Shown here one piece after another: positions 20,731 to 31,917 of a DNA stretch of 64,000 nt. The notes beneath the pieces are model-generated. The model did no database searches, was not told the DNA's origin, and was given only the letters and a program-made list of their open reading frames with translations. Both the position numbers and the translations under genes were made by a program. Location of the stretch: the NCBI GenBank assembly GCA_030710605.1, contig CP092871.1:71203020-71267019 (forward strand), given 5' to 3'. How positions within the stretch are numbered: position 1 is the first letter of the stretch; every line of letters begins with the position of its first letter. The stretch is from Cordylochernes scorpioides. Taxonomy: Eukaryota > Arthropoda > Arachnida > Pseudoscorpiones > Chernetidae.

Positions 20731-21410
20731 TTAAATATGGATTGCTCTATTTTCAAAAAAAAAAAAAGGTATATATTCAAAAACCTTTGAAAAAGACGTA
20801 CGTTCTGATCGTTGATGTAATAAAATCGCAGTTTACTTTCCTATCCAAGATGTGCCGATTTTTAATTTGAATGTTGATTCTTTTGGATTGCGATATTTTC
20901 TTTTTAGGAAAAAACGTGTCCCTTATTAGAGGTGTCTTATTCAATTTATTTAATCACTTTAGTCAGGGCCGTGAGGAAACTTTAACTTGAAATCTCAGTT
21001 TTGTCGTAATGAAGAAGTAAATTGTTTAGGGTTAGTTTTTGTGTTTAAATATTAACATCGATTTTATTCATTAATTTATACACACACTTAGTTTATCAAA
21101 TATTCTATATATTTTATGTATAATTAAAAACATTATATATATTTTTATGTATTTGTTTGTTTTCCTCATATGTTTCAACACTTAATTAAGCCGTTTACTG
21201 TTAATAGTTATTCAGAAATTAATTTTAAAAATGAACAATGAGTATCTTATTTATTGTAAAAAAACGAGTTTTCGAGATACGATACTCGACTACTGGCTTA
21301 TCAAAATTAAGTGGAGAAATGCGAACTGTTTATGCAGGTAAGCATTCGATTTTTACAAGTTGGCTTCTTTAGTAAATCTTGGGTATATTAAAGAACAATT
21401 CACTACAATA
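20731..21410. other. No gene seen; shared sequence
   Basis: AT-rich and present in both copies (right: 38500-39130). At 20780 the right copy has a mariner insertion (39136-40051). Confidence 0.5.
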
Positions 21411-21418
21411 GTATATAT

Positions 21419-21487
21419 AGCGGTCTTCAGATTAATTTGTCGAAACACCGCTGAGAGGATTCAGCACTGATAAACCAAGCCCTCTCA
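21419..21487 (+). ncRNA. Hammerhead-like permuted core, degenerate (copy b)
   Basis: Stem III strands AGCGGT (21419-21424) and ACCGCT, cleavage-type C at 21425, and GAAA at 21442-21445 are followed by a 2-base insertion. The CUGAUGA box has become CTGATAA at 21467-21473. GAGAGG/CCTCTC helix strands are present. The mutated box makes activity unlikely. The counterpart near 38410-38470 has lost the cleavage-site strand. Confidence 0.35.
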
Positions 21488-21907
21488 TTCAACCACTTTT
21501 ATCATTGCAGTAAGGTCTGTAGAGATAATATTTGATGATATATGTAAAAAGAAACACATAATGTGAATAAAATGATCACAAATTGTATCGATCGATGACA
21601 ATTGAATTTATAAAAAATACTTATTGCTTCAACAATGATTGTTACGGCACTCCTTCAGCCGTCATTGTTTGTATACAAGATTTCTTGGTTAGCAATATAT
21701 GGGTTAGTTGTGGATACAGCTTATTACGATGTACTTTATTACTCGAGTTTTAAAGGGATTAATATCTATATACAGTAGATGTCTTCATTGTCCGCCACAA
21801 GAAGGATCCTCCTTGGCACTGTCTTACTTGTTAATCCATACGGTCACACGCCCGGAGACAACTTGTCACGTCTTCTGTCAATGTCGATGTCACCAAACTG
21901 TCTGTTC

Positions 21908-22007
21908 NNNNNNNNNNNNNNNNNNNNNNNNNNNNNNNNNNNNNNNNNNNNNNNNNNNNNNNNNNNNNNNNNNNNNNNNNNNNNNNNNNNNNNNNNNNNN
22001 NNNNNNN
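21908..22007. other. Assembly gap (exactly 100 N)
   Basis: A run of 100 N, the conventional size for a gap of unknown length. It coincides with the inner end of the left inverted copy, which matters for interpreting the whole window. Confidence 0.99.
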
Positions 22008-22240
22008 CTTTTTAAATACGAGAACTCATCTATAGTCATTGCTACTCTGTGAATATTCCAACACGAATTTCGTCCAAAAATCTGATGTTGTGGATAACTC
22101 ACTGATAGAAACCTGATCAGTTTAATGTATTCAATAGATTCTTTTGAATTTTTATAAGAATGAAGAGGAATCCTTTCTTTTATCAGGATATGTAATTTAG
22201 AGAAATAAATCATTCAAATAATCTTATCAATTTGCTATTA

Positions 22241-22507
22241 GTTGGCGAATGATTTTAGTGTAAGTGCACCACATGTCTACACATGTGAAAAGCAGTTCGA
22301 CTTTTGCATTTACAAATGTGCCAGAGTTCCGTTTGATTATTTGCAGTCACTGGTGGGGTTGAACCTTTTCAAAAATCGGGGTTATTGAAGAATTTTCTTT
22401 TAATAAAGTGCCTACAAATCTTTAAATGGGCCCAATGCGGGATTCGATCCCGGGTCGTAGTGGTCGAAAACCAACCAACAGTTTATTCCACTCGTCCACT
22501 GACCACT
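22241..22507 (-). repeat. tRNA-derived SINE (diverged copy)
   Basis: Minus strand. B-box complement GATTCGATCCC at 22441-22451, CCACATGTCTACACATGTG palindrome near 22270, and the same order of blocks as 13412-13702. The outermost palindrome is missing. Confidence 0.75.
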
Positions 22508-23159
22508 ACTATAGTAAAGATATAATTCTATAGATAAAATAACATACAATAACTATATACAACAATACGATGTAGATAAAAACACCCATTAACAGCCCTT
22601 ACCTAGTTTAAACCTTCATTCTCTCTCAAAACCTGGAGGCTTTGATTAGTCTAGTTTACTCTACATTTTAGTTGGAAACTTTGTAATAAATTGTTTAAAA
22701 AATAAATTCTATAATGCAATTTAATAAAATTCATTTACTTAATAATGTGCGTAAACTAATTATTTTAAAACACTTTCAAATTTATTAAACTATTTTTTTC
22801 TTATTTTTAAAAAGCTTGCTCAAGTATTATGCAAAATGGCTGTAAGAAGAAAAACCCAAGTGTAAAATAAAATGAAGTGTTCGAAGAAGCACCTTCCCCA
22901 TTAAATTTATCAAATTAAGGAGGCGTGACCATCGCACATTTTGCCATTTTTCTAAAAAAAAAAAAAGATTGAAAATATATTTCCATAAATCGATAATTTA
23001 TCTCTGTTCTATCTATGTGCTATATATATTACGGTAACTCGTTCAACGATGTTATATCTGGATGGTTACAATCCGTAAACTCAATATCTTAAAAAATTAG
23101 TATGAAATTAGAATTGTACTAAAATCAGGTGGATAATACATCTCCTAATCGTGTAACTA
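22508..23159. other. No gene seen
   Basis: AT-rich, single-copy in the window, no recognisable element. Confidence 0.5.
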
Positions 23160-23320
23160 AAAGTTGCTGATGGCTTGCGCCATCTGTCGGAATACATATT
23201 AACTATTCGTTGATATTTGTAATTAGTACAGAATGAGCTAAATTCTGGAAATAAATAAAAATCAAGGATTAGTTGATATTTATTCGGAAAGATGGCGCAA
23301 TTCATCAGCGACTTTTTGTT
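23160..23320. mobile_element. Fold-back MITE with GCGCCATCT ends
   Basis: Imperfect inverted arms GTTGCTGATGG..GCGCCATCT..AATACATATTAACTA on the left and TAGTTGATATTTATT..AGATGGCGC..CATCAGCGAC on the right, with a loop of about 55 bp. Confidence 0.6.
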
Positions 23321-23534
23321 ACACGATCTGAAGATGCCTTTTTCTCAATATCTTGAAAAAAATAAGCGCAGGATATGTCGAAAGCCGGAAAATGATTTTT
23401 TTCAAGATTCAGAATTTGGACGCCAAGTCTCTGTAGTGCTACCGAGGAAGACTATTGGTAGATTTTTCTGGGACTGACTCTTGTGAATTCCATGTAGGAC
23501 AATGTCGTTGGTATCGTCCATCAAGTCAACTTTT

Positions 23535-23720
23535 GATGACACTATGAACAACTATTCTCCAATTTGATCTGTTAGGGACTATCACTCTCAGCTCATCTAG
23601 TGACCATCCGGTAGTTTTCTTGATCCCTTCTATCCATCTCATTGTAGATCTTCTTCTTTCCTTCATTATTCAATTTTTCCCAGCATCAACGTCTATTATA
23701 AACCATTTTCTCTCATTATA
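23535..23720 (-). pseudogene. LINE reverse transcriptase C-terminal fragment
   Basis: Read on the minus strand this gives RRRSTMRWIEGIKKTTGWS, then LDELRVIVPNRSNWRIVV, a pattern typical of the extreme C-terminus of jockey/CR1/RTE-type LINE proteins (RWxDxIKxxTGxSxxELxxLAxDRxxWR). Only about 60 codons survive. No tail is recognisable. Confidence 0.7.
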
Positions 23721-23867
23721 TATCCGATTAGGTCATTATTTGTTTACTATGTAGTACATAAAGATATATATTTTTCAATGTTATATCAACAGGGTTATCT
23801 ACAATCTACAAGACTCAGGCAAAACCATAACAGACCATTTCAGCATCACTACAAAATCGTGAACAAA

Positions 23868-24563
23868 TCTATATATATAAAATTGAATGTCTGTGTGTCT
23901 GTGTGTGTGTCCTCTATGGATTCAAAAACCATACATCCAATCGCCGTGAAAATTTGGGATATTATTAGGCATATCCCCGGAAAGGTTTACGAAAAATAAT
24001 TTCTTGAATATCTTAAATATCCTTAGAGTTATTTGCAGATTTGTAGCTTTAACTCGCAAGCGGGGGGCGGGTGACCTCCGGGAACTACGTCCATCTTCCA
24101 TAAACGACCATGATTTTATTCAACTTATCGAGTATTTTTCAAGGGACCGGGAAAATATGTAGATAAAACGATGATTTTGTAATGTAGGAAATTAGGAATG
24201 ACAAAAATTCAGGATGACACGGCACACAGGGACCGGGAAAAAATAATCACTTTATCGAGAGATTCACGACCATGATTTTATTCAACTTATCGAGTATTTT
24301 TCAAGGGACCGGGAAAATATGTTCACTAGATAAAACGATGATTTTGTAATGTAGAAAATTATGAAAGACAAAATTCAGGATGACACGGCACACAGGGACC
24401 GGGGAAAAATGTGCACTTTATCGAGAGATTCAAATTTACGAGTTTCAAATTATTAAAATATATCTTTTTTTTTATAAGTTTATAGAGAATTGTTTTAACA
24501 AATGTTCGTTAGACAAACCTTTACTCGGGTAAAACCTCGGGCGAAGCCGGGTACGTCCGCTAG
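23868..24563 (+). mobile_element. Non-autonomous Helitron
   Basis: Starts TCTATATATATAAAATTG after an A, followed by a GTCTGTGTGTCTGTG tract. Ends with GGGCGAAGCCGGGTACGTCCG hairpin-type sequence and CTAG at 24560-24563 before a T. Inside, a block of about 140 bp (the ATTTTATTCAACTTATCGAG unit) is repeated in tandem at 24110-24250 and 24270-24415. No open frame of note. Confidence 0.75.
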
Positions 24564-25443
24564 TACTTTATAAAGAGGAACAGATGTTCATCCTCCCGAA
24601 ATATTGCGTTTATTTTTATCTAAATATACTTTATCAATAAAATCTAAAATAGGTCTTATTATTCCTATTTAACATACGTTTCATGGAATATAGTGCCATC
24701 CTTTAGTTTAACAGAAAAAATAACAAAAGACGTATTTTAGATATTTACTTACTGTAGTTGTAAAATAACCCTAAGAGTATTTTAACAAATAAAATATAAA
24801 AACATTTCAAAATACGGGAAAACCCTGACAAAGATAGGCGTACAGCCTAGCGAAATATTGGAATTTTGATATAATTAAACTATTTAATTAAAAAGGCATA
24901 TATTGTATCAAAACATCATTTATTTTACCAATATTTCAGTTGGCTGAACGTCAACCTTTTTCAATGTATTATAACATATTTGTATTAATGTGTGTCAACA
25001 ACAAACTTTATTAATTACTTAATAATAATAATAAATAATAATTAATTAAAATATTGTATTTTATTTTCGATCCAAAATATGCTTATTAGCTAATAAAAAT
25101 ATATGTTTATATGTTTGATCCGCATACTTTCTGGGTTGAAAAAAATAAATCAGCGCTTAAAATAAACACCAATATATCCACTCAAAATTCGACCAATCTG
25201 GATAAAAGTTTCTCCGACGGATAGAGTGGGGTATGAGTCTTTGTCATAGTTTAGATCTAAGAAATATTATCCAAATAACGGGCTCTATAATGGACTAATT
25301 ATAATGGTCAACAATATTCTATAAAATAATTCCTTGTGTATCAATATTGAATAAAATATTATAACTTAACATGTATTCCTTGTTTCCTTAGTTATACCCT
25401 AGAGGCCTATGTGTCCTCTTATTAGATATATATTTTAGAATAG
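24564..25443. other. AT-rich sequence, no gene
   Basis: No recognisable element or coding frame over about 880 bp. Confidence 0.5.
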
Positions 25444-25908
25444 TGTCACGTATATGGGCCTGAAAACACCTACAACCCCCGCCAATAGATGGCGCTTTCG
25501 CCTATTTGGATTCTGGAAATAGTGTGGATATCGCCGACTGCTGTGTTTCCTGAGGCAAATGTTCGTAAATATCCGTTTATATTGGCCCTAGGACGTAACG
25601 TAATGTAAATACCCGTTAATTTGTTATTCTAGTTATATGTAATGTGTAGTAGAAATGACAATTAAAGAGGAGGAGTGTTGCCGGTTGCTGTTGTGACTCT
25701 CTCGCCAACACCACAGTCGCTACTCTTCTGGTAAAGCCGAAAGATACTGCCAGAGAGAAAGGATATCTACTCGAGTTGTGGTTCTCAGAAGATCTTTGGG
25801 TGGACTGCAGGGTAGAGCTGCAGAGGTAGAGCAACGGAGCCTGGGTTGAGTGAGTCACGAAGGAGGAAGCGGCGTCGTCGCGAAGAACCGGAGGGGCAAC
25901 GCGCGACA
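25444..25908. mobile_element. Probable solo LTR (Gypsy-like ends)
   Basis: 465 bp beginning TGTCACG and ending GCGCGACA, the TG...CA form of an LTR. It is GC-rich toward the right half, unlike its surroundings. No second copy, primer site or coding is beside it, and no clear target duplication is visible, so the call rests on ends, size and composition. It could also be an unrelated GC-rich segment. Confidence 0.45.
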
Positions 25909-26181
25909 ATATTTTGTCTCCATTTGTATTATTATAATAATACAATAATATATTTAAATAAAAATAAATAATATGATTTTTTTTATATCTACAGCATTTT
26001 TATGAAATTATGTAAAGTAGTATCCGATTATATTTAACTCGTGTTCTTTTCGCGAATCATTAACACACACCATGTTTACTCCTGTAAAAGGGTTTTTAGA
26101 AAGATACTTTTCTCTAGAGATATTTTTACTCAATGATCTTTATTAATTATAAGACGATAACGTGGCATCTATATATAAGAA

Positions 26182-26475
26182 ATGGGAGCATTAAAGAACG
26201 AATACATAGGAGAGACCAGCAGATCAATAGACATAAGAGTTAAAGAACATAGCCGTATATATAATATCAGAAACCAAGATAACAAATTCTCAATATTCCA
26301 GCACGAAAATTCTACAGGTCATCAATTCAACCTACAATATGTCACATGTCACTTCCATAACATATTCTCCAAATACAATAGACTCATTATAGAATCTTTA
26401 ATCTTCAAAGACAATAACAGTATAAACAGAAGAATTGATCTACCCCAACAGTTCCAGCATATTCAACGCAGATAA
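26182..26475 (+). pseudogene. Penelope-like element GIY-YIG endonuclease fragment
   Basis: 97 codons ending at a stop. NEYIGETSRSIDIRVKEHSR matches the GIY-YIG catalytic block (Tyr, Gly and the conserved Arg). Further on come FQHENSTGHQFNLQ and NRLIIESLIFKDNNSINRR, which fit the His and Glu positions in the endonuclease of Penelope-like elements. The same order is seen in the full protein at 50008-52344 (YVGETGRTTGIRISEHRR, HIAQTGHSFDL, RLCLESIISTQNN). The reverse transcriptase is absent. A hammerhead-like core lies 200 bp downstream on the same strand. Confidence 0.88.
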
Positions 26476-26673
26476 TGCCAAATCTCATTATAATTTGTAA
26501 CATATAAATTTACTGGAAATATGTTTATTTTATTGCTCGATGCAATACCTTGTAATTGTATGTATGTGCCTCTACAGAACTATAAGCTTATGTCCATAAT
26601 TCACTAAACACACCTAAGCTGCCTTCCATAGAATATACAGAGTATATCCCAAACCAATCCAATACAATAGTAG

Positions 26674-26740
26674 AGCGGTCTAGAGATTAATTTGGAGAAA
26701 CCGCTGAGAGGATTCACTACTGATGAGCCAAGCCCTCTCA
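26674..26740 (+). ncRNA. Hammerhead-like permuted core (copy a)
   Basis: Stem III AGCGGT (26674-26679) pairs with ACCGCT (26700-26705); cleavage C at 26680; stem I TAG (26681-26683) with CTA (26717-26719); GAAA at 26697-26700; CTGATGA at 26720-26726; stem II GCCAA (26727-26731) with TTGG just before GAAA. The extra helix is GAGAGG (26706-26711) with CCTCTC (26734-26739). The pair next to GAAA is G-A instead of G-C. Downstream of a Penelope endonuclease fragment. Confidence 0.45.
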
Positions 26741-26899
26741 TTCAATAACCTACATCATTCCAGTAAGGTCTGTAGAGGTAATATTATTTAAAAGAAACAC
26801 TTTGCCAGTAAATTTATATGTTACAAATTTTAACGATAGATGGCAATTAAATTTATAAAAATTATCTCATTATGATAACATAATATTGGACTTTTGTCA

Positions 26900-27006
26900 A
26901 CGTTCCTACTGCTACTAATCATTTTAATTACCATTCGTCAAAACAATACTCGTTGGGCAAACATTCACTTGTGTAGGACCCGGGCGAAGCCGCCTTATTC
27001 GACTAG
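26900..27006 (+). mobile_element. Helitron 3' end fragment
   Basis: ACCCGGGCGAAGCCG followed by CTAG at 27003-27006 and T. The 80 bp before it resemble the 3' part of 23868-24563. No 5' end found. Confidence 0.5.
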
Positions 27007-27093
27007 TCTTTCGTAATAAAAAAGAAAGTAAGTGAATGATAGGTAGAGAGGATATGATATTTATAAAATAAAATATAGCATTCAATGTTAATA

Positions 27094-27273
27094 TACAGTA
27101 GGAATTCCTCTCTCTAAAGGGCAACACATCTAGATACAGAGCCAAAGTGTCCTTTAAAAAGAGGTGTACTCTTACCTGAGAGCTGATAAATGGTAATTTT
27201 AGCGATAAAAACGGTCATTCATAGAGAGAAATATTCTCTAGAGAGTGTGTGATCTCATGGAGGTTCTACGGTA
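27094..27273. mobile_element. Fold-back MITE, pogo/Tigger-like ends (diverged)
   Basis: Third copy of the family at 19605-19770: starts TACAGTAGGAATTCCTC, ends GGAGGTTCTACGGTA, with AAAGTGTCCTTT inside. Confidence 0.55.
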
Positions 27274-27306
27274 TTGATTTTATTTAAAATATCTCTTTCT
27301 CTCTAG

Positions 27307-27396
27307 GCCACCAGACCTGCAGTACTCGCTCTTTGGCCAAGGACTGGATAACAACATCGTCTCTACCAAGTCATCCATACACAGCTATGACTTGAG
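27307..27396 (+). CDS. Candidate internal exon of an unidentified host gene
   Basis: A 90-nt block is preceded by a pyrimidine-rich acceptor (TCTCTTTCTCTCTAG) and followed by a donor (GAG/GTGAGA). One of three frames is open, reading PPDLQYSLFGQGLDNN then IVSTKSSIHSYDL, with one spare base before and two after, so the exon is phase-symmetric. SLFGQG and the spacing faintly recall cadherin repeats, but I would not name a family. It is the only spot in the inner region with both splice signals and protein-like content. No neighbouring exon was found. Confidence 0.33.
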
Positions 27397-28677
27397 GTGA
27401 GAGCCCCCTTACTGTCTGGAGGAGGACTCTTCGTCGTTGGGGGAGGACTTTACCTAACTGTAAATAGTTTCCTCTTTTATTTTTATTTGGTCTTCTCTTT
27501 TTATTTTCTTTTTTGTATTTTTTCTCTCTTTTTTATATATACAGGGTGATCCAAAAGTCCCGCACAACTTTAAAAATTAATAACTCCGCTAATATTCGCG
27601 TTAGAGCAATGCGGTAAACACCATTGTGTTCAGGATGAAATGGGATTTTTTATGGCAAATAATGAAAAATTCGAAATTGATTTTAGTTACAATTTTATTC
27701 ACCAGATGGCGCTCTACCAGATTCAGATATTCAGGGGCCAAATTGTTTGATAAATTGAAAAATATAATTGAACGACACGTATTTTTCCTTTTTGAATACC
27801 AGGAAAGAACCCTAATAATATCAAATAACAAATTAATAAAACACCACTTCGCCAAAAGTATAAAGAATTGGTTAACGATTTTCAAATACAATCAGAGATA
27901 TGTAAAATAGGCAAATGCAAATTAAAACATGTAGCAAAAATATTTATATTTTATATGGGGTTTTGTGAAATAGATTGAATGTTTGAAAAATACTGCTGAT
28001 ATCAATACACGAATTTTTGATATGTTAATATAGTACCAAAAATTATGATGGCACTACTAATAGGATTTCTTGCTATAAGAAATGTGTAGTTTCTTGACTA
28101 ATTGGAGACCCTTGACTATTTAACTGGATATTTGTCATGATCCAACAAATGAAATATAGAGGGGAGTGACAAAATATATTTGTCGTACTTTATTCCAAAT
28201 ATCCTATGGGCTTGTCAAATGTTATCATTGTTTATTATACTGTACACAATTTAAAAAATGTTTCCCCTCAAATAAAAATAATTTTTAAATCGACCTTTTG
28301 CGTTGAAAAACGTGGTAGTAAAATCATTTTGTATTATTTTTTTTCACAAAATTTCTAAAGTTTTTGGTATACAGAAAATATTCCTTATGCTATTTCTTCT
28401 AATGAGCGAAAAGCGAAAACTAAACATAAGGGGAAAAAATGTGTGTACCAGTGTTATTCGAGAAGTTATAACACTCTGGTTTGCACGACATAATATGTGA
28501 GCAAATGACAAACAAAAAAATTACTGTTCACAAATAAAAAAGGATAGTCAAGATGTGAGGACAGAATTTATTATCCCCATATCCCAACACAAAGAGCTGC
28601 AAAATATTGGTAGATAATATAATACATGGCGGCTTATATAACACATGAGAGGTAACTGCCTTCTCTCTTGTATTAGG

Positions 28678-29430
28678 TCACAATCCTTGCTCAATGTGGC
28701 ACCCTTCATTCTCAATCACCGCCTGCAGACGATAAATGACAGAATGGACAGCATTAAATAACATATCTGTTGAAATTGATAAAACGTGCCATCTGATAGA
28801 AGCCTTCAACATGGCCAATGTGGTAGGCCAGCATCGATAAACACACGATTTAATGTACCCCCATAAACAAAATTCGCAAGGCGTCAAGTCTGGTGATCTT
28901 GGAGGCCACTGGTATATAAAGTGGCGGCTTATCACACGATTTTCACAGAACGTATCCTTCAGCAATTGTTTGGCACCTCGGGAGATATGAGGAGGTCCTC
29001 CATCTTTCATGAATGTTATTTCGCTTAGTGCTTTTGCCCTGCAATATGGGAATACCCTTTTCTCTCAAAAGTTGGACATAACGTTCATCAGTTACAAAAA
29101 CGGTTTTAAAAGTTCTTTCATTGATTTTTCAAAGAAAAATGGCCCAATAATAAAAGAAGTGAACCCACACAAAACTGTAACTCTAGGCTGGTAAAGTGGC
29201 ATTTCTGTAAAAATCCTAGGGTTGTCTGTTGCCCAAATGCGGCTGTTTTGAATGTTAAATTCTCCGTTTAGAGAAAAGTGAGCATCATCTGTCCACAGAA
29301 CATTCGACAGCCAGTTTTCATCAATATCAATTCGCCGGAAAACCGATACAGCGAATTCTTGACGCATATCAAAATCGCCAACTTTCAGCTCGTGAAATCT
29401 TTGAATTTTGTATGGGTACACACAATAGAG
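28678..29430 (-). pseudogene. Tc1/mariner-type transposase, 5'-truncated
   Basis: Minus strand, from IQRFHELKVGDFDMRQEF through LWTDDAHFSLNGEFN (first Asp), KDGGPPHIS (second Asp region) and WPPRSPDLTPCEFCLWG (third acidic region), ending EGCHIEQGL. A frame change near 29020-29090 splits it in two. This is the type of transposase with a WPPRSPDLTPCDFFLWG signature common in arthropods. The DNA-binding N-terminus is missing where LINE A joins. Confidence 0.85.
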
Positions 29431-31320
29431 ACATTAAGTTAAGCGTCTTCGGATATCACAATCATACTCGGCGAATTTAACGCCAAAGGTTCAATTTGGG
29501 GATCACCTGTCCTGGATAACAAAAGTCAGCAGGTTGAGGACATGCTAACAGACCTCGACCTTACACCGTTAAATAACGGAGAGAACACCTATCTAAGTTC
29601 ACAGGCACAGAATCCGCAATAGACATCACAGCGATAAATTACAACATCGCACCCACAATACAATGGAAAATAATGAGAGGTGCAATCAGTGACCACAGAC
29701 CAATTTTAACAACCCTAAACTTCAAAATTGAGAACGTCCATTAGAATAAAAGAACATGGAACTTTAGGAAAGTCGACTTGAAAAAAATTCACAGAAAAGC
29801 TTGAAGAACTGTGCAACGAAAAATTGAATTACAGAACGCTTGACAAAAACTTGGAAAAATTCTCTTCGAACATTTCAAAATCTGCAAAAGCATCGATACC
29901 TAGAGGTAGACGTAAAGACCTGTGGATACCTTACTAGAAGGACCACAACATCGAGGCAGTGATTTCAGAGAGAGAGACAATATCAATGAACTTCTTAAAA
30001 AAATAAAACAGAAGAAAACAGAAAGAACTCATTGAAATTAGTCACAAAATAGAACAAGAAATTTGGATATGCAAACAAGAAAAATGGCAGAATTCTGCGA
30101 AAAAATGGATCCAAGAAAGGACAGCCAACACTGGAATATGATTAAAGTGTTAGAGAACAATCAACACCAACACCAATCCTCCAATACTCTAACCGATATG
30201 AATAGAACAGCGCGAACGAGAACAAACAGATGGCTGACATCATTGCTGAATATCTTTCAAGCACTTCCATACTCAACTATACGAATGAAGACAGGACTCT
30301 AAAAATAATATAAACCAGTTAGTTAAACAAGCAAGAAACTTCCATCAACAAGATATTTTCTCGAGAGACTTCACACTGAATGAGCTAAACTTATCAATAA
30401 AAAAATCCAAGAGGTCACCAAGAGATAATATAATCTTTGGTTAAATGATCAAACACTTTGAAGACAAAGCTAATAATCAACTCCTACGAATACTGAACAT
30501 TTCATGGCAAACTGGTAAACTACCAAAGAATTGGAAGATATCAATTATAGTGCCAATACTGAGGCCAAACAAAGATGCCAAGGAATACAAGAACTATCGG
30601 CCAATTGCTCTCACCAGCAAACTTTGTAAAATACCAGAACGAATTATCCACTCTAGGCTCATAGTCTGGCTCACTAACAATAATAAAATAAACCTCTACC
30701 AAACTGCCTATAGATCCCAGCACTGTACGACTGATCAACTGTTTTACTTCTGTCAATCAATAATAGATTCTTTCCAGGAAAAACCGCCAAAGAAGACCAC
30801 GGCTATATTCCTTGATATGACCTCAGCTTTTGATCGAGTGTGGAGGGAGAAATTACGTGAAAAGCTGCACAACATCGGAGTAAGAGAAAAACCTTAATCT
30901 GGATTGCAGACTTCTTAAGGGGAAGAAGGTTAAAGGTTCGGGTCAATGGAGAATTTTCCAAGGAAGGAAGAACATGGGCTGGTGTAACTCAGGGATCTGT
31001 GCTCAGTCCTCTACTCTATCTGCTATATATTAACGACATCTATCCTTACCTCACTGAAGACACAAAGGTTGCCTGTTATGCAGATGATATAGCCATATGC
31101 CACACAAGTAGCAGCATAGAAAAATCGTAAAAAATACTGAACACATCAATGAGAGGACTGGAGAAGTGAGCAATGGAACTCCAAATGACCATAAACTCAA
31201 TAAAACCAAACCTATGCGTCTTCTCCACTCACAGGAAAAAAGGCATAAATATAACAAAAAAATAAGCATAAACAAACAAATGATTGATAAAATTATAAAT
31301 CCATAATACCTAGGTGTGAT

Positions 31321-31588
31321 ACTGCAGTCCTGTATCTTTCAAGTTGGTCTCGAGGACCACGCCATCACCATCTCCTAAGCGGCAAAGTACGCGATCTACG
31401 TATTCATCGTAGATCGCAAAATGCGTGGTGTCGCTGGAGACCCACTGGCGATTCTCCACAAACTCTGCAGCGCTGGAAGAGGCGCCATATTCATTGTACA
31501 TAGTGTATATAATGCATATTCTCTTTTTTTAATAGTGCAGACTGTGCATGTATTGACAAGATGTCAACAAAATTATTTTAATTATTAT
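31321..31588 (-). other. Insertion in LINE A with a coding-like minus-strand frame
   Basis: LINE A reads YLGVIL before it and DEELEFSEHI after it, which would join cleanly without it. The insert is GC-richer than the LINE. On the minus strand it holds an open frame from an ATG at 31501, MYNEYGASSSAAEFVENRQW then VSSDTTHFAIYDEYVDRVL, running on past the junction. An A-rich stretch lies upstream of the ATG. No family is recognised. It may be a captured host exon or part of another element. Confidence 0.45.
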
Positions 31589-31917
31589 TGATGAGGAATT
31601 GGAATTTTCAGAACACATAATTAGCACCTCAAATAGAACTATCAGAAAACTAAACATTCTGAGAAGGCTATGTGGAACAAATTGGGGAGCAAAACCCAGA
31701 ATTCTCAGAACAACATATACCACCTTAATAAGGCCGATAATGGAATATGCAACACCGGTCTGGGCTCCCTCAAGCTCATCACTAAAAGTAAGACTAGACA
31801 GTGTTCAAGCAAAAGCGGCCAAAATAATCACTGGTGCTGTTTCATCCACCAACAATGAGAAAATTCAGAGAGAATGTGTTCTAGACCTACTCGCTCGAAA
31901 GCAGAAGACAAAATAAA

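Larger units (their letters stand above)
1..21907 (+). repeat. Left copy of a giant inverted repeat
   Basis: This copy matches 37680-53546 in reverse complement. Paired blocks by eye: 1-760 with 52791-53546; 1415-1596 with 49526-49711; 3367-3548 with 49322-49511; 11122-12113 with 48341-49329; 12693-16075 with 45009-48351; 16076-18843 with 42150-43531; 19199-20000 with 40998-41790; 20430-20780 with 40075-40430; 20780-21907 with 37680-39130. Aligned blocks look mostly above 90-95% identical, with many small differences, and every large interruption is a transposable element or tandem-repeat length change. The copy begins before the window edge and ends at the N gap. It is either a segmental inverted duplication or an allelic contig placed in reverse. 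Confidence 0.93.

Noticed and set aside
22008..22240. Continuation of the left inverted copy beyond the gap
   Set aside because: The sequence after the N run does not match 37440-37680 in reverse, so the copy ends at the gap.
26476..26640. Intact Penelope-like element around the endonuclease fragment
   Set aside because: No reverse transcriptase motif lies upstream; only the last 97 codons exist.
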